Part shown: one piece after another, positions 27,155 to 35,605 of the stretch
Layout: each line of letters opens with the position of its first letter
How positions within the stretch are numbered: the first letter of the stretch is position 1
Origin: Pyrococcus furiosus DSM 3638
GTDB lineage: Archaea; Methanobacteriota_B; Thermococci; Thermococcales; Thermococcaceae
Length of the DNA stretch: 64,000 nt
Assembly: GCF_000007305.1 (NCBI RefSeq)
Contig: NC_003413.1
Span: 1,600,141 to 1,664,140, forward strand
Direction of reading: 5' to 3'
Position numbers and translations under genes: made by a program
Notes under the pieces: model-generated
The model's database searches: none
Told to the model about the DNA's origin: nothing
The model's input: only the letters and a program-made list of their open reading frames with translations

Positions 27155-28161
27155 GGTTAAGACTTGAAGACATAGAGTTTAAGCAGGCGGATTTCAGGCT
27201 TGATATTCCCTTCCTAGAGGCGAAACCGGGAGAGTTTTTAACCTTGCTCGGCCCGAGTGGCTGTGGAAAGACAACAACACTTAGAATAATAGCTGGTTTT
27301 GAGAAGCCAGACAAGGGGAAGATATACTTTGATGATACCGTTATGAACGATGTTCCTCCATATGAAAGGAACATAGGCATTGTCTTTCAGGATTATGCTC
27401 TCTTTCCACATATGACGGTTTATGACAACATCTCCTTCGGTTTAAAGCTCAGAAAGCTCTCTAAGGAAGAGATTAAAAGACGAGTCTCATGGGCTCTTGA
27501 GCTTGTGGGTTTGAAGGGATTTGAAGACCGTTACCCCGAGCAGCTGAGCGGTGGTCAGCAGCAGAGAGTTGCACTGGCAAGGGCTTTGGTGATAGAGCCC
27601 CAGCTTTTGCTTTTAGATGAACCTCTTTCCAATCTCGATGCAAAAATAAGAGAAAGGCTTAGGGGAGAAATAAAAAGAATCCAAAAAGAGCTTGGAATAA
27701 CTACAATCTATGTAACGCATGATCAGGAGGAAGCTATGGCAATAAGTGATAGGATAGCCGTTATGAGCGTTGGAAAGATAGAGCAGGTTGGGAATCCATT
27801 GGATCTCTACTACAACCCAAAAAATGAGTTTGTAGCCAGGTTTTTAGGTCTTTCTAACATTTTAGAGGTTAACGCAGAAGAGGGAAAAGCATATGTTGGG
27901 AACCTTTGCTTTGAAGTTAAAACGGAAGGGAGAGTAAAGATATTCTTTAGGCCGGAGAGCGTTTATATCGAAGAGGGAGACATGGGAGAAATAGTGGACT
28001 ACGAACTGCTCCCGGGTAGAATACGGCTCAAGATTGATGTGGAGGGCAAGGTTATAATCGCAGAAAGATTCTTGGATGAGATCCCCTTTTCAATTGAAAA
28101 GATACCAAAAAAAGTTGGAATAAAAGTAAAAAGCTTTTCAATACTTAGCTCATCCCCTTGA
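27148..28161 (+). CDS. ABC transporter ATPase of the thiamine/iron-type system
   Basis: A 337-residue CUT/PotA-like ATPase. Walker A GPSGCGKTTTL is at about residues 35-45, signature LSGGQQQRVALARAL near 133, Walker B LLLLDEPLSNLDAKI near 152, H-loop TIYVTHDQEEA near 189, plus a C-terminal TOBE-like domain. GGGAGGAG precedes the ATG. It partners the preceding permease. Its 3' end overlaps the convergent binding-protein gene by 12 bases. Confidence 0.88.
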   Translation: MVRLRLEDIEFKQADFRLDIPFLEAKPGEFLTLLGPSGCGKTTTLRIIAGFEKPDKGKIYFDDTVMNDVPPYERNIGIVFQDYALFPHMTVYDNISFGLKLRKLSKEEIKRRVSWALELVGLKGFEDRYPEQLSGGQQQRVALARALVIEPQLLLLDEPLSNLDAKIRERLRGEIKRIQKELGITTIYVTHDQEEAMAISDRIAVMSVGKIEQVGNPLDLYYNPKNEFVARFLGLSNILEVNAEEGKAYVGNLCFEVKTEGRVKIFFRPESVYIEEGDMGEIVDYELLPGRIRLKIDVEGKVIIAERFLDEIPFSIEKIPKKVGIKVKSFSILSSSP

Positions 28162-29223
28162 AGATATTATCTCTTCTGGGCTCTTTCCTTCTACCATTAG
28201 AGCTGTCCATTCCTTAATCCAGCGTTCGAAGTTCTCCTTTACGTATTCTGGGTCGAGGGTTACAGGTTTTATCTCTTCTGGTTGAAGGGCATATTTAAAC
28301 ACTTCTGGCAGTTCAACGTTCGGGTTTACGGGATACATCCACTGGTTGGTGGGAATAGCACTTTGGAAGTCTTCTGTGAGCATGAACTCTATGAACTTCT
28401 TTGCCAGCTCTTTGTTCTTTGCACCTTTTACTATTCCTGCTCCCTCTATCTGCATGTAGTTGCCCTCTTCGAAGGCTATAGCTTTAACATAGGTTATGTT
28501 GTCGTAATAGACCGTTGCAGCTGGTGATGTAGCGTAGCTAAGCACCAGAGGGAATTCACCGTTCATAAAAGCTGTCCAAGCTTCTGTCCATCCTTTAACT
28601 ATGTGGACGTCATTTTCCTTAAGCTTCTCCCAGTAGTAGAGATATTCATCATCTCCATATACTGCTATCGTCCACAATAAAAATGCAGCTCCTGGAGAAG
28701 ACGTCCTAGGATCTTCAATAACGAGCTTTCCTTTCCACTCCGGTTTTGTGAGGTCTTCAAGACTCTTTGGGGGATTTTGCACCATATCCTCCCTGTAGTT
28801 TATTGCAATATATCCATAATCGTAGGGGGTTAGGTGAAACGTTGGGTCAAAGATGAGGTTTTCTGGGACGAGGTTTATGTTCTCTGGTTTGTAAGGTTCT
28901 AGTACTCCAGCTTCGATTGCCTTTGCTAAAAGACTGTTGTCTATTCCTATAACTAGATCGGCTCTTGGGTTATCTTTTTCCAGAATTAACCTGTTTAGAA
29001 CCTCTCCAGCATCTCCAATGAGCTGGAGTTCAACTTTAACTCCGTATTTCTCTTCAAATTTTGGAATTACTTCACTTGCTAGGTATTCAAAGCTGTCGTA
29101 GGAGTAGATAACAAGCTTTTGCTCTTCTTTTACCGTGCTCTCTGTTGATGTTTGACTCTGCGTAATGCATCCAAGGGTTGTTGCTATCAAGAGAAGCCCC
29201 AAAATAACCGCGAACCTCTTCAT
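28150..29223 (-). CDS. ABC transporter substrate-binding lipoprotein (thiamine/iron type)
   Basis: A 357-residue binding protein of the ThiB/FbpA-type fold. The signal peptide ends in the lipobox ATTLGC near residue 19, then a Ser/Thr linker. LVIYSYDSFEYLASEVIPKFEEKYG is the family opening, followed by ADLVIGIDNSLL and EGAGIVKGAKN. Overall similarity to thiamine-binding proteins suggests thiamine or a derivative, but iron(III) transporters share the fold. ATG 29223 has AGGTGA 5 bases upstream. It is convergent to the ATPase, an unusual arrangement, and is the last cargo gene before IS copy 2. Confidence 0.85.
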   Translation of the reverse strand: MKRFAVILGLLLIATTLGCITQSQTSTESTVKEEQKLVIYSYDSFEYLASEVIPKFEEKYGVKVELQLIGDAGEVLNRLILEKDNPRADLVIGIDNSLLAKAIEAGVLEPYKPENINLVPENLIFDPTFHLTPYDYGYIAINYREDMVQNPPKSLEDLTKPEWKGKLVIEDPRTSSPGAAFLLWTIAVYGDDEYLYYWEKLKENDVHIVKGWTEAWTAFMNGEFPLVLSYATSPAATVYYDNITYVKAIAFEEGNYMQIEGAGIVKGAKNKELAKKFIEFMLTEDFQSAIPTNQWMYPVNPNVELPEVFKYALQPEEIKPVTLDPEYVKENFERWIKEWTALMVEGKSPEEIISSRG

Positions 29224-29292
29224 GCTCATCACCTAAAACCCATTTCTATTCTTTCAAAACTGTGTTCTAGGGAGGGTTTAAAAACCTTCCCT

Positions 29293-30073
29293 GATACTGT
29301 TAGGATAAGCTGTGGGGTGTCAGGTTTAAGTTACTGGCAGTACTTTAGAAAAAGAAGGGGGAACATGAAGTCTGAAACCATTATTTACTGGGTGGTTTCA
29401 GCCTTAAAACCCTTTCGTCGCAACAAAATCCCACCAGAAAAGAAAATCAGGGGAGTAGAATTATACCTGCGAGGCCTCAGTTACCGGCAAACCGCCAGAA
29501 TACTCAAAATCAGTCACGTAACAGTCTGGGAGGCAGTCCAAAAACTCGCAGAAGCAGTTTACAAGCCAAAAATCCTCGCAGTCAAAAAACAGCGAAACTT
29601 CATCGCAGTTGACGAAACAGTAATAAAAATCAACGGGAAGAAAAGATACCTCTGGGCTGCAATTGACGTTGAGAGCAAGGAAGTTTTAGCAGTCTGGATT
29701 ACGACTGTTAGAAACTGGTGGGTTGCCAGGGATTTCATTCTGGTTGTTTTAAAGTCGTGTGAAGGGCAGCCTGTCTTTCTGGTTGACAGGGCGAGCTGGT
29801 ATAAGTCTGCTTTTAAGAGTTTGAGGTTGGGTTATCTGCATGTGACTTTCGGGCCGAGGAACAGTGTTGAGCGCTGGTTTAGGACGTTGAAGGAGAGGAC
29901 GAAGCGTTTCTGGAATAATTTCAGGGGTAAAGACTGGAGGAGGGTTCATAGGTTTGTTTTTCTGTTTGCCTTCTGGTATAATTTTGTCAGAATTCATTCT
30001 AGTTTTGGTGATCCGCCTGGTGATGTTACTGAATGGCTTCAGGAGGTGATGCCCCAGTTATCCTAACAGTATC
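29293..30073 (+). mobile_element. IS6-family insertion sequence, copy 2 (ISPfu type)
   Basis: A 781-bp element in the same orientation as copy 1, with perfect 16-bp inverted repeats GATACTGTTAGGATAA (29293-29308) and TTATCCTAACAGTATC (30058-30073). It forms the right boundary of the composite transposon. Confidence 0.93.
29365..30066 (+). CDS. IS6-family transposase, copy 2
   Basis: 233 residues, identical in protein sequence to the copy at 12291-12992, with the same helix-turn-helix and DDE residues and no frameshift, so both copies could be active. A longer frame reaching back to 29152 crosses the IS end and is chance. Confidence 0.93.
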   Translation: MKSETIIYWVVSALKPFRRNKIPPEKKIRGVELYLRGLSYRQTARILKISHVTVWEAVQKLAEAVYKPKILAVKKQRNFIAVDETVIKINGKKRYLWAAIDVESKEVLAVWITTVRNWWVARDFILVVLKSCEGQPVFLVDRASWYKSAFKSLRLGYLHVTFGPRNSVERWFRTLKERTKRFWNNFRGKDWRRVHRFVFLFAFWYNFVRIHSSFGDPPGDVTEWLQEVMPQLS

Positions 30074-30081
30074 CAGGAGGA
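30074..30081 (+). repeat. Right 8-bp target-site duplication of the composite transposon
   Basis: CAGGAGGA, identical to 12211-12218. The sequence before insertion would have run from CCTA through a single CAGGAGGA into TTAGGTAACG. Confidence 0.9.
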
Positions 30082-30090
30082 TTAGGTAAC

Positions 30091-30100
30091 GTTTATATCT
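30091..30100 (+). promoter_or_regulatory. TATA box of gltX
   Basis: GTTTATATCT lies about 35 bases before the gltX ATG and only 10 bases from the transposon's target duplication. The insertion thus left the core promoter intact but replaced everything upstream. Confidence 0.6.
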
Positions 30101-30131
30101 TTTTTGAATGTCATTTTTCCAGGGGAGAAAG

Positions 30132-31850
30132 ATGGAAGTAGAAAAGCTTGCACTCAAGTACGCTCTAATAAATGCAATAGAGCACGACGGTAAAGCTAAT
30201 CCAAAGGCAGTCATAGGGAAAATACTCGGAGAAAACCCCGAGCTCAGAAAGAAGGCCAGAGAAATTGTTCCAATAGTTAATAAAATTGTAGAGGAAGTTA
30301 ATACCCTCTCACTGGAAGAGCAGAAAAAGAAACTTGAAGAAATTTATCCAGAGTACTTCATGGAAGGCACTAAAAAAGAAAAAGAGGAGAAAAAGCAACT
30401 CCCCCCACTACCTAAAGCAGAAAAGGGTAAGGTTGTAACAAGATTTGCTCCAAATCCAGACGGTGCTTTTCACCTGGGGAATGCTAGAGCAGCAATATTA
30501 AGCTATGAGTATGCCAAAATGTACGATGGAAAGTTTATTCTAAGGTTCGATGACACGGATCCAAAGGTAAAGAGGCCAGAGCTAATATTCTACGACATGA
30601 TAATAGAAGACTTAGAATGGTTAGGGATAAAACCAGACGAAATTGTTTATGCAAGTGATAGGCTTGAAATTTATTACAAATACGCAGAAGAGCTCATAAA
30701 AATGGGAAAGGCATATGTATGTACTTGCCCACCAGATGAGTTTAGGAAGTTAAGGGATCAAGGAATTGCTTGCCCCCATAGAGATGAACCCGTAGAGGTG
30801 CAACTGGAAAGATGGAAAAAAATGCTAAATGGAGAATATAGAGAGGGAGAGGCCGTAGTTAGAATTAAAACTGATTTAAACCACCCAAATCCAGCGGTTA
30901 GAGATTGGCCCGCTCTTAGAATTGTTGATGAGCCAAATCACCCAAGGACTGGAAATAAGTATAGGGTATGGCCTCTCTACAACTTTGCTTCGGCAATAGA
31001 TGACCACGAATTAGGAGTTACTCACATCTTCAGAGGGCAAGAACACTCAGAAAATGAGACGAGGCAAAGGTATATCTACGAGTATTTTGGATGGGAATAT
31101 CCAGTAACAGTTCATCACGGAAGACTGTCAATTGAAGGAGTAATTCTCAGCAAGTCAAAGACTAGAAAGGGGATAGAGGAAGGGAAATATCTAGGATGGG
31201 ATGATCCCAGGTTGGGAACCATAAGGGCCTTAAGAAGGAGAGGAATCTTGCCGGAAGCAATAAGAGAGCTAATCCTGGAGGTTGGACTTAAAAAGAGCGA
31301 CGCAACCGTAAGCTGGGATAACCTAGCTGCAATAAATAGAAAACTCGTTGATCCAATAGCAAATAGATACTTCTTTGTTGCAGACCCGATTCCCATGTAT
31401 ATAGAGGAGGCCGAAGAGTTTGAGGCAAAGATACCTCTTCACCCAGATCATCCAGAAAGGGGATACAGAGTGCTAAAATTCGAACCGGGAAAGCCAATTT
31501 ATGTCTCAAAAGACGATCTAAGCTTGTTAAAGCCAGGAGGATTTATTAGACTAAAGGACTTATTTAACGTCGAAATTTTAGAGGTAGGGGATACAATAAA
31601 GGCGAGATTCCACAGCCATGAATATGAAGTCGCGAGGAAAAACAAGTGGAGAATGATTCACTGGGTTCCAGAGGGTAAAGAGTGTGAGGTAATAATTCCA
31701 GAAGGAGAAGAGCTAATAATCAGAAAGGGCCTACTGGAAAAGAATGCCAACGTAAAAGAAGGAGAAATAGTGCAGTTTGAAAGATTTGGATTTGTAAGGA
31801 TTGACAAAATAGAAAACGACAAAGTTATCGCAATATATGCCCACAAATGA
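30132..31850 (+). CDS. gltX: Glutamyl-tRNA synthetase
   Basis: A 572-residue class I synthetase of the archaeal/eukaryotic type. The HIGH-like motif is in FAPNPDGAFHLGNARAA (about residues 107-123) and the KMSKS-like motif in VILSKSKTRKGI (about 337-348). A zinc-binding pair, CTCPPDEF and CPHRD, occurs in between. The C-terminal beta-barrel anticodon domain starts near residue 425. ATG 30132 with GGGGAGA upstream fits; a longer frame to 30108 lies in the promoter. It charges tRNA-Glu and, where no GlnRS exists, also tRNA-Gln. Confidence 0.95.
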   Translation: MEVEKLALKYALINAIEHDGKANPKAVIGKILGENPELRKKAREIVPIVNKIVEEVNTLSLEEQKKKLEEIYPEYFMEGTKKEKEEKKQLPPLPKAEKGKVVTRFAPNPDGAFHLGNARAAILSYEYAKMYDGKFILRFDDTDPKVKRPELIFYDMIIEDLEWLGIKPDEIVYASDRLEIYYKYAEELIKMGKAYVCTCPPDEFRKLRDQGIACPHRDEPVEVQLERWKKMLNGEYREGEAVVRIKTDLNHPNPAVRDWPALRIVDEPNHPRTGNKYRVWPLYNFASAIDDHELGVTHIFRGQEHSENETRQRYIYEYFGWEYPVTVHHGRLSIEGVILSKSKTRKGIEEGKYLGWDDPRLGTIRALRRRGILPEAIRELILEVGLKKSDATVSWDNLAAINRKLVDPIANRYFFVADPIPMYIEEAEEFEAKIPLHPDHPERGYRVLKFEPGKPIYVSKDDLSLLKPGGFIRLKDLFNVEILEVGDTIKARFHSHEYEVARKNKWRMIHWVPEGKECEVIIPEGEELIIRKGLLEKNANVKEGEIVQFERFGFVRIDKIENDKVIAIYAHK

Positions 31851-31861
31851 TTTTTCTCCCT

Positions 31862-32362
31862 TTAATTTTTTCTGTATAGGGATCTTCCCTTTGAATCTAT
31901 AGAGACTAGTAGAGGCATGTCTCTCACTTCTAATTCCCAAACTGCATCAGTCATTCCCAAATCTTCCCAATAGACGTCTCTCACCTTAACTATAAATTCC
32001 CTAGCTAAGCTACCAGCTCCTCCTGGGTAAGAAAAGTACACTGCCCTACCTTTAAATTTCTCATGATTCATGCCCCCTTTCCCTATCACCCCTCTAACTC
32101 CGCGATTGAATAGGAAATCTAGGTACTTTTCCATCCTAGCACTTGTGGTTGGGCCTGCCGAAACTACAATGCCATTTTTAATTAAAGGGCCGCAATGATA
32201 TATCACGGCACCTTCAGGGTTGAAAGGGAAGCCTTCTTCAAGAAATCTCCTATGAGCTAGATCCCTAGCAGTGTAAACGATTCCAGAAAGAAGAACTCTA
32301 TCTCCAATTTCCAAATCCCTAATATCTTCCCAGGTTAAGGGAGTTTTTAGCCTTACTGCCAT
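31862..32362 (-). CDS. Fumarase, beta subunit (class I, two-subunit)
   Basis: A 166-residue C-terminal domain of class I (iron-sulfur) fumarases. GDRVLLSGIVYTARDLAHRRF, YHCGPLI and SAGPTTSARM are typical of this half. It pairs with the alpha subunit encoded directly upstream and overlapping by 10 bases. P. furiosus is known to have a two-subunit [4Fe-4S] fumarase, which this matches. Tartrate dehydratase is a related alternative. Confidence 0.92.
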   Translation of the reverse strand: MAVRLKTPLTWEDIRDLEIGDRVLLSGIVYTARDLAHRRFLEEGFPFNPEGAVIYHCGPLIKNGIVVSAGPTTSARMEKYLDFLFNRGVRGVIGKGGMNHEKFKGRAVYFSYPGGAGSLAREFIVKVRDVYWEDLGMTDAVWELEVRDMPLLVSIDSKGRSLYRKN

Positions 32363-33180
32363 ATCACGACCTCCCCATCTTCTTTCTCTTCAATAAATGC
32401 CCTTCTATGTGCCCAACATTGGATGGCAATCCCAACTATAAAACTCGCAGGGTGTCTTTCTCCCACTTCAATTTTCACATCTAATGCCGTTGTCTTCCCT
32501 CCCAATCCCATGGGACCTATATCCAAGAAGTTTATCTCCTCCAGAATTTCCTCTTCCAGCCATCCTAACTTTTCATGCCTCTCGCCAATTTTTCTGAAGA
32601 GCGATTTCTTGGCCAAAGTTATAGCTCTTTCAGCAGGACTTGCAATTCCAATGCCAACAATTATAGGAGGGCAAGGCTTTCCGCCACACGATCTAATGTG
32701 ATCAATAATTTTCTTCTTTACTCCTTCAAACCAGTCCCCGGGGGTTAAAGGAAATAGTGCAGAGCAATTTTCACTTCCACCTCCTTTAATGAGTATGCTA
32801 ATTCTGTTTCTTTTCCCAGGTTCAATATGAATTTCTGGCACATTTCCCACAACTTTTCCCGAAAGGAGACAAATTGCATTTGGTCTTAGAGGTATTTCAT
32901 CTGTCGCCCTTTTTACAGCTTCAGCTATAGTTTCATAGATCTCCTTAACGTTCCAAGTTCCATCTGTTTCAACAAAGAAGATCGGAGTTCCAGTATCTTG
33001 ACAGAGAGGAACCTTTTCTTTTTTCGATGTTTTTACAGCTCTAAGCATTATTTCTAGGTTATATTTTGCTATTTCGTAGTCTTCCCTTTCATAGGCATTC
33101 TTTAGTGCCAAAGCTACATCCTCAGGAAGGTTTGTAACTGCGAGCTTAAGGGCTTCCACTATGTCCTCCACTTTGATCAA
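32353..33180 (-). CDS. Fumarase, alpha subunit (class I, [4Fe-4S])
   Basis: A 275-residue N-terminal half of class I fumarase holding the catalytic [4Fe-4S] cluster. Candidate ligands are the cysteines in PLCQDTGTP (about residue 59), GSENCSALFP (about 138) and SCGGKPCPP (about 165). The start is TTG 33180, with a G-rich stretch about 9 bases upstream; a GTG three codons later is possible. It interconverts fumarate and malate, probably within a partial citric acid cycle supplying precursors. Confidence 0.92.
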   Translation of the reverse strand: MIKVEDIVEALKLAVTNLPEDVALALKNAYEREDYEIAKYNLEIMLRAVKTSKKEKVPLCQDTGTPIFFVETDGTWNVKEIYETIAEAVKRATDEIPLRPNAICLLSGKVVGNVPEIHIEPGKRNRISILIKGGGSENCSALFPLTPGDWFEGVKKKIIDHIRSCGGKPCPPIIVGIGIASPAERAITLAKKSLFRKIGERHEKLGWLEEEILEEINFLDIGPMGLGGKTTALDVKIEVGERHPASFIVGIAIQCWAHRRAFIEEKEDGEVVIWQ

Positions 33181-33184
33181 TTAC

Positions 33185-33370
33185 CTATCCCCCCGCCCTA
33201 GCTTTGCTTAACTCTTCTAAGAACTTCTCAACTTCCCCTTCAATTTCCACAACATATAGAACTAAAATTTTTCTCCTCTCTACGTTAATCACATTTATTC
33301 CAACATTTATGTTTCTTTTCTTGGCAATTTCCAAGAGTTCTTGAGGAGGAACAGCTGTCTTAATTATCAT
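33185..33370 (-). CDS. Small conserved-looking protein upstream of fumarase
   Basis: A 61-residue protein that I do not recognise. The sequence alternates strands and helices (IIKTAVPPQELLEIAKKRNINVGINVINVERRKILVLYVV is the core, read in pieces) and could be a small ferredoxin-like alpha/beta fold. It has no cysteines. It precedes the fumarase genes by 4 bases on the same strand, so it is in their operon. The TATA palindrome lies about 26 bases before the ATG with no SD, indicating a leaderless mRNA. Confidence 0.6.
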   Translation of the reverse strand: MIIKTAVPPQELLEIAKKRNINVGINVINVERRKILVLYVVEIEGEVEKFLEELSKARAGG

Positions 33371-33389
33371 ATAGGAGAGAATACATAAG

Positions 33390-33403
33390 CGTTTTATAAA
33401 ACG
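33390..33403. promoter_or_regulatory. Perfect palindromic TATA element between divergent genes
   Basis: CGTTTTATAAAACG is a 14-bp perfect palindrome centred 26 bases from the minus-strand start (33370) and 34 bases from the plus-strand start (33431). It can serve as TATA box for both directions. No second TATA element is visible in this 60-base gap. Confidence 0.6.
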
Positions 33404-33430
33404 ATTGCTCTATATTGTATGGTGAACATA

Positions 33431-33763
33431 ATGGATGAGATTATTGTTGTAACAACCCCCACAATCCCAGGATACAAGATCATCGAAGTGAAAGGAATAG
33501 CTAGGGGCGGAATTGTTATGGCCACTCACTTGGGAAGGGACATATTGGCACTCCTCAGAAACATAAAGGGAGGGGAAGTAAAAGAGTACACACAAATGAT
33601 GGCAGAAGCTAGAGAGGAAGCTCTAAGAAGAATGATTGAGCACGCAAAAAAGTTGGGAGCAAATGCAGTAGTTAACTTTAGATTCGCAACTTCAAATGTT
33701 GGCGGAGGAATGGCTGAAGTTTATGCATATGGCACAGCAGTTGTAGTTGAGAGGGAGAAATAA
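33431..33763 (+). CDS. YbjQ/UPF0145 family protein
   Basis: A 110-residue member of the YbjQ family, which forms pentameric rings and is sometimes called heavy-metal-binding, though function is unclear. VVTTPTIPGYKIIEVKGIARGG and LGANAVVNFRFATSNVGGGMAEVYAYGTAVVV are the family hallmarks. ATG 33431 follows GGTGA with 6-base spacing; an earlier GTG overlaps that site. It overlaps the next gene's ATG by one base, so the two are coupled. Confidence 0.85.
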   Translation: MDEIIVVTTPTIPGYKIIEVKGIARGGIVMATHLGRDILALLRNIKGGEVKEYTQMMAEAREEALRRMIEHAKKLGANAVVNFRFATSNVGGGMAEVYAYGTAVVVEREK

Positions 33764-34473
33764 TGAATCCAGCACCTTTTCTTCTCCTCGGGGGAGCATT
33801 AGCCTGGCTAACCTTATATCTCCTGGGAGGAAGAAAAGTCAAAGCAGGAGAGTTCATCTTAGGAGCAATTATCTTTCCATTATCTATAACTCTCCAGAAC
33901 ATAGTTCAGCAACTTCCCCTTTTGTGGGTGGGTATAAGGCCAGATATAACAAGTCTGGGAACTTCGGAGATAATCGCCATAAGCATATGGATGGGCCTTA
34001 TAGCGGGAATCTTTCAAGAACTTTTTAAATACATATTTGTTAGAGGGAAGAGTGCTGGTTATGCATTTTCCGTAGGTCTCGGATTTGCGATAAGCGAGGT
34101 AATCTTCATAACTGCCCTTGTTACTCTCTCCGCTAAAGGAGGGACACCTTCCCAACCTTTTGCGACAAATCTCCTTTCCCTAGCGGAAAGATATCTTGTC
34201 GTTCTTTTCCACGTAGGAACAGCAATTATGTTAACCCAGGGCACAAGAAAAGTCTTAATTGAAGTCATTGGATTGCATGCCCTAATTGATTCAATGGCCG
34301 CCTATTACCAATTAATGTCCGCAGTATACATTAAAACAAACAAAATTTACATGATCCCAAGGATTCTTCTTCTGACGGAAATAGTTCTAGCCGTAATAAC
34401 AGTTATTGTCTTAATAGCTTCACTTCCAAAAATATCTCAAGTAAAGGAAGAAAAAGAAGAAGTCATTTGGTAA
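33763..34473 (+). CDS. YhfC-type intramembrane metalloprotease-like membrane protein
   Basis: A 236-residue membrane protein with about seven helices. Conserved polar residues inside helices, FQELFKYIF (E-x3-K), LFHVGTAIML (H) and GLHALIDSMA (H-x3-D), match the presumed active site of YhfC/CPBP-like intramembrane proteases. Substrate and regulator unknown. It ends 11 bases into the convergent thiolase-like gene. Confidence 0.7.
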   Translation: MNPAPFLLLGGALAWLTLYLLGGRKVKAGEFILGAIIFPLSITLQNIVQQLPLLWVGIRPDITSLGTSEIIAISIWMGLIAGIFQELFKYIFVRGKSAGYAFSVGLGFAISEVIFITALVTLSAKGGTPSQPFATNLLSLAERYLVVLFHVGTAIMLTQGTRKVLIEVIGLHALIDSMAAYYQLMSAVYIKTNKIYMIPRILLLTEIVLAVITVIVLIASLPKISQVKEEKEEVIW

Positions 34474-35422
34474 GGCTGAATTTTAGGTTCTCTGATTTCT
34501 CTTTTACTTGAAGCCTGAACTGGCAAGCTTTACATATTTCTCCACTTGTGGGCTGGCCACAAATCTTACAGCGATTTAGTTTTACTTCCTTGGCATATGT
34601 TTTTGCTAAGAGGGGGAATATTTTGTCGTAGCTCCTCAACAGCTGATATTTAGTCCCAGGATGCTTCTCCTCCATTTCATTGAGCCAATCTCTAATTTCA
34701 GCCCTAAATGCTTCAGTTGCATAAGGACACTCACTTAAATCCACTTCAATGTTGTTTAAAACTGCATAGAGAACGATTTCTTTCTCGGGAACCTCCCTGA
34801 GAGGTTTTATTCTAGGAACTAACCCTTCATGAATTACCTCATAGTAAGGACCAGTTCTTCCTAATCTTGCCACATCTCCCCTCATCAAATTCATTAAAAA
34901 TACTTGAACTTCATCGTCCAAGTTAAGTCCTAAGGCAAGCTTATCAACTCCCAATTCCTCAGCTGCCTTGTTGAGCAACCATCGTCTCCATACTCCACAA
35001 TAAGAACAGGCGCCCACTCTCTCTTCTCTAGGCCCCATAATTTCCACAGTTTCATCTAATGTGAAGCCAATAAAATCCTTAAACCTGTAAATGTGATGCT
35101 CCACTCCTAAAAGTTCTGCATTTTTTCGAGCAACTTCAACACTTTTATCTCTATACCCTTTAATCCCCTCATCAATTGTTATTGCAACCAGCTCAAAGGG
35201 AAACTTTTTCCTTAGCTTTGCCAAAATGTGCATAAGAACTACGCTGTCCTTTCCTCCGCTCACCGCAACTCCAACTTTTTCCCCTCTTTTTATCATCCTG
35301 TACTTTCTTATAGTTCTCTTTACCTTTCCCTCCACTAGCTCATTGAAGTGCTTGTGGCAGTAGTATCTACCCTCGTATCGGGCAAAATATATGGCCTCTC
35401 TTCCACACTTTGAACACTTCAT
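34463..35422 (-). CDS. tRNA 2-thiolation enzyme-like protein (TtcA/TtuA/Ncs6 family)
   Basis: A 319-residue protein. N-terminal zinc finger CSKCGREAIYFARYEGRYYCHKH, ATP-pyrophosphatase P-loop VAVSGGKDSVVLM (about residues 51-63), the catalytic cysteine motif CSYCGVWRR (about 135), GLNLDDEVQ and a C-terminal zinc finger CKICGQPTSGEICKAC. These are the features of archaeal Ncs6/TtuA proteins that thiolate tRNA uridines, usually with a ubiquitin-like sulfur carrier and a [4Fe-4S] cluster. Whether it modifies U34 or U54 cannot be settled here. A C/D box RNA lies 40 bases upstream on the same strand. Confidence 0.85.
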   Translation of the reverse strand: MKCSKCGREAIYFARYEGRYYCHKHFNELVEGKVKRTIRKYRMIKRGEKVGVAVSGGKDSVVLMHILAKLRKKFPFELVAITIDEGIKGYRDKSVEVARKNAELLGVEHHIYRFKDFIGFTLDETVEIMGPREERVGACSYCGVWRRWLLNKAAEELGVDKLALGLNLDDEVQVFLMNLMRGDVARLGRTGPYYEVIHEGLVPRIKPLREVPEKEIVLYAVLNNIEVDLSECPYATEAFRAEIRDWLNEMEEKHPGTKYQLLRSYDKIFPLLAKTYAKEVKLNRCKICGQPTSGEICKACQFRLQVKEKSENLKFSLTK

Positions 35423-35446
35423 TTTAACTCGAAAGTAAAGGAGAGC

Positions 35447-35461
35447 AAAAATTTTTAAAGG
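35447..35461 (-). promoter_or_regulatory. TATA box of the tRNA thiolase-like gene
   Basis: Minus-strand CCTTTAAAAATTTTT lies about 30 bases before the ATG at 35422 and immediately downstream of the C/D RNA. Confidence 0.45.
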
Positions 35462-35462
35462 T

Positions 35463-35521
35463 GGTGGTCAGCCCATGCGAGTCTCTTCACACCTCTGCCG
35501 AAATCTCCTTCATCATCCCTT
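35463..35521 (-). ncRNA. C/D box guide sRNA upstream of the tRNA thiolase-like gene
   Basis: On the minus strand: box C ATGATGA (35516-35510), 12-base guide AGGAGATTTCGG, box D' CAGA (35497-35494), 4-base spacer, box C' TGAAGA (35489-35484), 12-base guide GACTCGCATGGG, box D CTGA (35471-35468), with GG/CC flanking pairs. Both guides are exactly 12 bases, as archaeal C/D RNPs need. A TATA-like GTTTTTAATC lies about 25-30 bases upstream (near 35545-35556). Targets are not determined. The rest of the 35423-35605 gap holds only these promoters. Confidence 0.85.
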
Positions 35522-35605
35522 ATGCTCTAACTTCAAGGTTAAGATTAAAAACCTTGCTAATGAAGTTAAAACGAATTACCTCCTTTACAATGGGAGGATG
35601 GGAGA

